Assembly (NCBI GenBank): GCA_002914805.1
Contig: JXTB01000099.1
Span: forward strand, 290,971-354,970
Source: Parasponia andersonii
Lineage: Eukaryota > Streptophyta > Magnoliopsida > Rosales > Cannabaceae
Direction of reading: 5' to 3'
DNA length: 64,000 bases
Program-made: the position numbers and the translations under genes
Notes under the pieces: model-generated
Databases searched by the model: none
The model's input: the letters and a program-made list of their open reading frames with translations, nothing else
What the model was told of the DNA's origin: nothing
In this document: piece by piece, positions 59,516 through 64,000 of the stretch
Position numbering within the stretch: the first letter of the stretch is position 1
Layout of the letters: every line of letters starts with the position of its first letter

Positions 59516-59889
59516 TTGCACAGCTATTATTTTGAATTGTATTCTGCTATTTCTGAGGAGTCATAAAATATTATGAAAGTTTAAAGGCATTATTTCATTT
59601 ACCAGGTTACAACAATATTAAGATGTTATCACTCAGACTATATATCAAAACAAAATGATATAAAATCTTCTACTATAATCATTTAGATAGAATTGATCTT
59701 TTTTAATAACATATCTATATAGTAACTACACCAAAACATCCCCTCAAAAAAAAAAAAAAGTACACCCAAAACATTAAATAAAAGAAATTGTTTAAAATTT
59801 TTTAGATAAAAAAAAAAAAGAGATTCATCAAGCATGTTCTTGAAAAATTATTCCACTTTTATTAAAAAAAAAACGTTTAAATAATTTGA

Positions 59890-60370
59890 AAAGAATACTA
59901 TAAGACTCCCCTCTATTTTTAGCAAAAACTAGTTTCCACCCCTTTATTTTAGAAATACAAAATTTACCCTTAAGTTTATCATATTGGGTCGAAATTTTCG
60001 TTTCTAACAAATTTTCACTTACTTTGGTCAATTTTTATCTGAAATTGGCCAAAGTATTCCTAGTCAAGTTATTTATTACCTACAAAACCAAACAAGAAAA
60101 TTTAAATGCCAAATATTCAAATTGATACTTAAAAAATAATATAATTTTTTTGAAAAAATTGGCTGTTTAGTTACAGGTTTAAGGAACTATATAGATCGTG
60201 TAATTACTTTTAACTAAGGGTATTAGTTAATTTTACACTGTAATTCTAACCAAATTTGACCCAAGAAATTAAATTCGACCAATTTGACAGAATAGGAGGA
60301 TAAATTTTGTATTTTGAAAAACACAATGGTAGAAACTGGTATTTGCCTAAAATATCAAGAAGGTTTTTTT
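59890..60370. mobile_element. foldback MITE
   Basis: The left end (cccctctatttttagcaaaaactagtttcc) is mirrored imperfectly by the right end (gaaactggtatttgcctaaaatatcaagaagg), and inner words such as 'aatacaaaattta(c/t)cc' match in inverted order. About 480 bp, no coding sequence. Confidence 0.6.
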
Positions 60371-61559
60371 GTTGTATTTTTCCAAATAATTTTTGCCATA
60401 AAAGGGGAGTTTACTGACCCAAATTTATTATTTTATTTTGCTAATTTATAGTTATTTTGATCAGTTAAAGGATTAAACTTTGATCTATGTTTTAAACAAT
60501 TTCTTGACTTTAGAAGGTATTAAAGAGCTACGAAGATACATTCAAATAGCTAGGAGGGGAAAAAAAAAAAAGTAGCACAAGAAGCCAATTTTGAGGTAAA
60601 GTGAGAGTGCTTTTGTTAATTTTAGGGCAAATAAGACTATTTTTATCAATTTTGAGGCAAAATATGACAAAGTCAATTCTCTGTATAAAATATAGCACTT
60701 GGAAATAAAAAAAAAAAAAAGGGACAATAGGGTAATTTGTCCAAAATTATAGTATGACATATTATATAGTATAAATATTAGACGGTAATACTATACTATT
60801 TCTCATTCTAAAATTTATAATGTGACTAATAATTAGATAATATGAACTATAATGTGATACCATCCTTCTCAAAATAATCCCAACTTGATGGAATCAAACT
60901 ATATTGGGTTCAATCAAGACTTATAAGTCTATTAATAAATATTTCGGTCAAATTCGATTAAAGTCCACTCAGGACTTAAAAGTATTTTAGAATAATCTTG
61001 AATAGATACAGTACTAGAGCTCAATTAGATCCAATTATGAATTCTAGTAACTATTTTGTCTTCAAGATAATCTTTGATCGAATCCAATCAAGTTTGATGA
61101 AGTATAACAAATGTTATCTAAAAAAATTTATAAGTATGGAATAGACTTAGTCACCTTTTTTTTTTTTAATTATAATCTCTACTATTGATACAGGCTATGG
61201 GAGTAAGTACATGAGATTTTTTTAATAATTAACTTTGTCTGATTGGTGTTTAATTGTTTAGGGACACCATGTAAATTTTTATTATAAGATCCCAGCATTT
61301 GGTAATATAATCTGCTACGTTATGTGAAAATATGTATAATATTGAGAAAAAATAATCTAGGGTTAGTTAAAACTTATATATAGCAATAATAGATAATATT
61401 ATTATATGTGTTAAAAGTCGTATAGAGAAAATATTCTGGATGACAAAATAAATTAGTGAGTTAAATGTTGTATAGTTAAAAAACTATATATTTAAAAAAA
61501 ATCTTAATATACATCAAATTCAAAAGGGCTATCTAATAAAATAACTCTACAAGTTGGGG

Positions 61560-61915
61560 TATCTTTTAGAGATATTATCACTTTTATACCATGTATTTTG
61601 ACATTTCGCAAATTATATCTTGTATTTTGGTTATTATCGATATTGATACTTAGATTTAAAATTTATTACAAATTTATATTTGACACTAATTTAAAATAGT
61701 TAATTTACTAAATTGTCATTTAAAAAATTAGAAATAAACCGTATAAAAATTGATCCGAGAATAAATTTATTAAATCATCTTGGTAAATTAATTGTTCTAA
61801 TTGGTATCATAGTATAAATTTATAACAGATATTAAATCTAAATATCAATGTTGATAACAGTCAAAATAGAAGGTATAAACCAAATAAAGTTTCAAAATAC
61901 AATATATAAAAATAA
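61560..61915. mobile_element. foldback MITE
   Basis: Arms pair as inverted repeats: 'tgtattttggttattatcgatattgatacttagattta' (from about 61,619) against the reverse complement of about 61,830-61,875. About 355 bp, no coding sequence. Confidence 0.6.
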
Positions 61916-62395
61916 ATCCCTTAATTTCATAGATCAGATTCAAAACATATTATATGGGACCCATCGGTAATTTTGGTAAGACTTTAATAGGCTGTTTTTC
62001 TGAAAATTTGTACAAATACGTGGACCCATTGCCATGTGGCAAAATTACAACTTTTTATCTATTTCCCTAAGGTTAGGGAAGTTTTTCATTTCCCATTCCA
62101 GAATTCCCATAAATTTTGATTTCGTCCCAAATATTTAAGTGGGATTCTATAATAGGGAAACACAATTCTTTGCTAGTGTTAGGGAAGATAATATAATAAG
62201 TAGAATAAAGTAGTGTACTTGTTAATGGGACTGTTTATATAATCTATTAGGGGATTCTACAATAGGGAAACAAAAATCTTCCCCAATATTAGGGAATATA
62301 ATAAATGGACGAAATTTGTCCAGTTGTTAAAATAACAACTTACAAAAACTAACGTCTTTTACGGTTTATATTTTTTTCCCCCTTTTAACATGATT

Positions 62396-62485
62396 TAATT
62401 GTTGAGTTTTGCCATAAAATTGAGTTGGGTCAAATTTAGTTAATTGTTGAGTTTTGCCATAAAATTGAGTTAGGTCAAATTTAAA
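62396..62485. repeat. 45-bp tandem duplication
   Basis: Two adjacent copies of a 45-base unit beginning taattgttgagttttgccat, with one or two differences. Confidence 0.85.
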
Positions 62486-62858
62486 AGAAGAAAAATAAAT
62501 ATTAACATGTATAAGTTGATTTGGCCCATGATTAAAGGAATTTTTTTTTATTTAGTTATTCTCCTATCTTTCTCATTATTCCATTTATTTAGTTTTCTTC
62601 TTCAATGAAACCCTAAGTGAAAACTTGCATCTTTTTTCGTCTATAGCATGTTCTTAATTATTTTGTGGATTTTAATCTCCAACGGATAACTTTGAGATTT
62701 TTTTTTTCTTCTTCTGTTTCTCTTCTCATTCTTCTCCATTGAGTTTGTTCTTCATTTTTAATTTTTATTTAATTATTTTAAGTGGGTCAATTCAACTTAG
62801 ATGCATAAATATTTTTTATTTGCTTGTTTGTTTATTTTTTATTTGTTTATTTTCTTCA

Positions 62859-64000
62859 TTAAGTTTGAAAACCACGCTGAGGTGGTGACGCCAGACCAAT
62901 TTGACGATCAGAAAGGCGTCAAGAGGGACTATTACTCCGTCAAGCACTACATGCAGCAGCTCGGGGACGAGATCAGTATCACGTACCCAGCTGACGTGCT
63001 GGAGATGCTTGCCGCGGAAAAGGACGGGCCCTCCACATCTACTCCTGGTGCCATAGAGCTTATCCCCGCTTCTGGTCTGCCAGATCGAACTCATGAAGCC
63101 CTTGACATTCAGCCTAGCCTTGGGGTCTCAACCGGTGAAGGGTCTGGCGTGGTCATTGTATCTAGTGATGAGTCCGACCCTGCCACGCCACCCTTCACTG
63201 TGGCCGGTCCAAGTGCTGAGATTGGCCGCGCTCCCATGGACGAAGGTAACTAGGGTCTCTAACTTTGTATATTTATAATGCTGACCTCCGTTGTAATCCT
63301 TCAAACAAATAATAAGAATCGTGCAATTCTCTTTAGTCTGTTTTCATTTTCTTTGTTGACCACGTCCGACCGTCTGTATCAGGATAGTCTTGGCCCAGTC
63401 CGACCGTCTGTATAAATAATTGTATGGACTCGATTTCGGACTATTAGTGATTCTTCCTCGGGTCATGATTGCCAAGATTAGTTCCGGAGATAGGGGTGCA
63501 AGTTTTGAATCATCCAGTTTCATGGAGGCGTAACTCTTGTTATAACTTGTTTTGGCAGAGTTCGACCCGTGCGTGTGGATGGATTTTTCTGACCCCGAGT
63601 GGGACCGTGCTCGGAACCAGCTCCAAGGATTGGTCGACATTGTTTGGACCCATCGTTGCAAAGGAGAAGGCCTGGTCTTGGCTCTTACCGGGAACAAACA
63701 GGGCATTATCACTCCGACGTCTTCTTAAGAGTCCGCTCGAGACCTGTATCTCGCAAGTAGGGTTCATGAGTGCTCACCACTATTAACCGCGCACTTTATA
63801 TTTTTAGGACATAATAAATAGGTTTTAATCTTGATTTCTGTCTTCACGTTTGGTTTGGTTCTGGACTACTTTCAACGGGTAGACTCCAAATCTGTTCACA
63901 CCCTGATCATGCAAAAATACATCATCCCCCAGCTAGAGTCTGTTTCCCTTTAGCTCTTCGTGTAGCCAAAACATTCCTTAGGGAGGGTCCACTTCCAATG
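62859..64000 (+). mobile_element. 3' fragment copy of the gag-like element, runs off the window
   Basis: About 97% identical to 57,886-59,025, starting in mid-gene (agtttgaaaaccacgctgagg) directly after AT-rich DNA. It includes the C-terminal coding part (stop near 63,251-63,253) and the 3' tail, and is cut by the window end just before the tandem array would begin. The missing 5' part means it is not a separate complete insertion within the window. Confidence 0.85.

Larger units (their letters stand above)
59516..62858. other. AT-rich spacer with MITEs and small tandem repeats
   Basis: No gene found. Holds foldback elements at 59,890-60,370 and 61,560-61,915, direct repeats 110 bp apart at 62,141 and 62,251, and a 45-bp tandem duplication at 62,396-62,485. 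The boundary with the repeated element fragment is sharp at about 62,859. Confidence 0.6.

Overview
The window is nuclear DNA from a flowering plant, most likely a eudicot. It is AT-rich. It holds a split kinesin gene with GT-AG introns, an intronless pentatricopeptide-repeat (PPR) gene, and dense, nested plant-type retrotransposons: chromodomain Ty3/gypsy, Ty1/copia, LINE, a non-autonomous LTR element and MITEs. I cannot name the species. Only two host genes are well supported; most of the rest is decayed or nested mobile DNA. I saw no CRISPR array, tRNA or rRNA gene.

Layout. 1-12,292 is a nest. A non-autonomous LTR element on the minus strand (one LTR at 10,537-12,292, internal parts at 1-1,042 and 9,984-10,536) is interrupted by a decayed chromovirus (Ty3/gypsy, plus strand, 3' LTR at 9,312-9,983). 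The 5' part of that chromovirus appears twice (1,043-2,190 and about 4,233 onward). Between the copies, after a single N at 2,191, sits a diverged second copy of the sequence found at 11,664-13,393. 12,293-20,964 is intergenic DNA with foldback MITEs, a 165-bp solo LTR with a perfect target-site duplication, and microsatellites.

20,965-34,672 is a kinesin-14 gene whose 11 coding exons I could join in phase (996 codons). Intron 5 is 7.2 kb because a full-length Ty1/copia element (22,677-27,737) sits in it in antisense. Just downstream, a second copia element (35,218-45,750, plus strand) carries a third copia element inserted in antisense (36,919-41,853). All three keep perfect 5-bp target-site duplications, and LTR divergence fits the nesting order. 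47,448-49,022 (minus) is an intact single-exon PPR gene of the PLS/E type.

50,470-53,440 is a decayed LINE lacking its endonuclease. 53,450-59,520 is a gag-like 'putative gypsy type transposon' gene region with its own TATA box, an internal in-frame 558/559-bp duplication, and a 100-bp tandem array downstream. Its 3' part is repeated at 62,859-64,000 and runs off the window. 59,540-62,858 is AT-rich spacer with two more MITEs.

No new multi-gene system is evident. The most useful results are the complete kinesin model including a short last exon, the dated series of copia insertions, the YVED (not YVDD) reverse-transcriptase box shared by two different copia elements, the nested MITEs used as structural markers, and the strong sign that two of the three single-N positions are assembly joins that left duplicated sequence.
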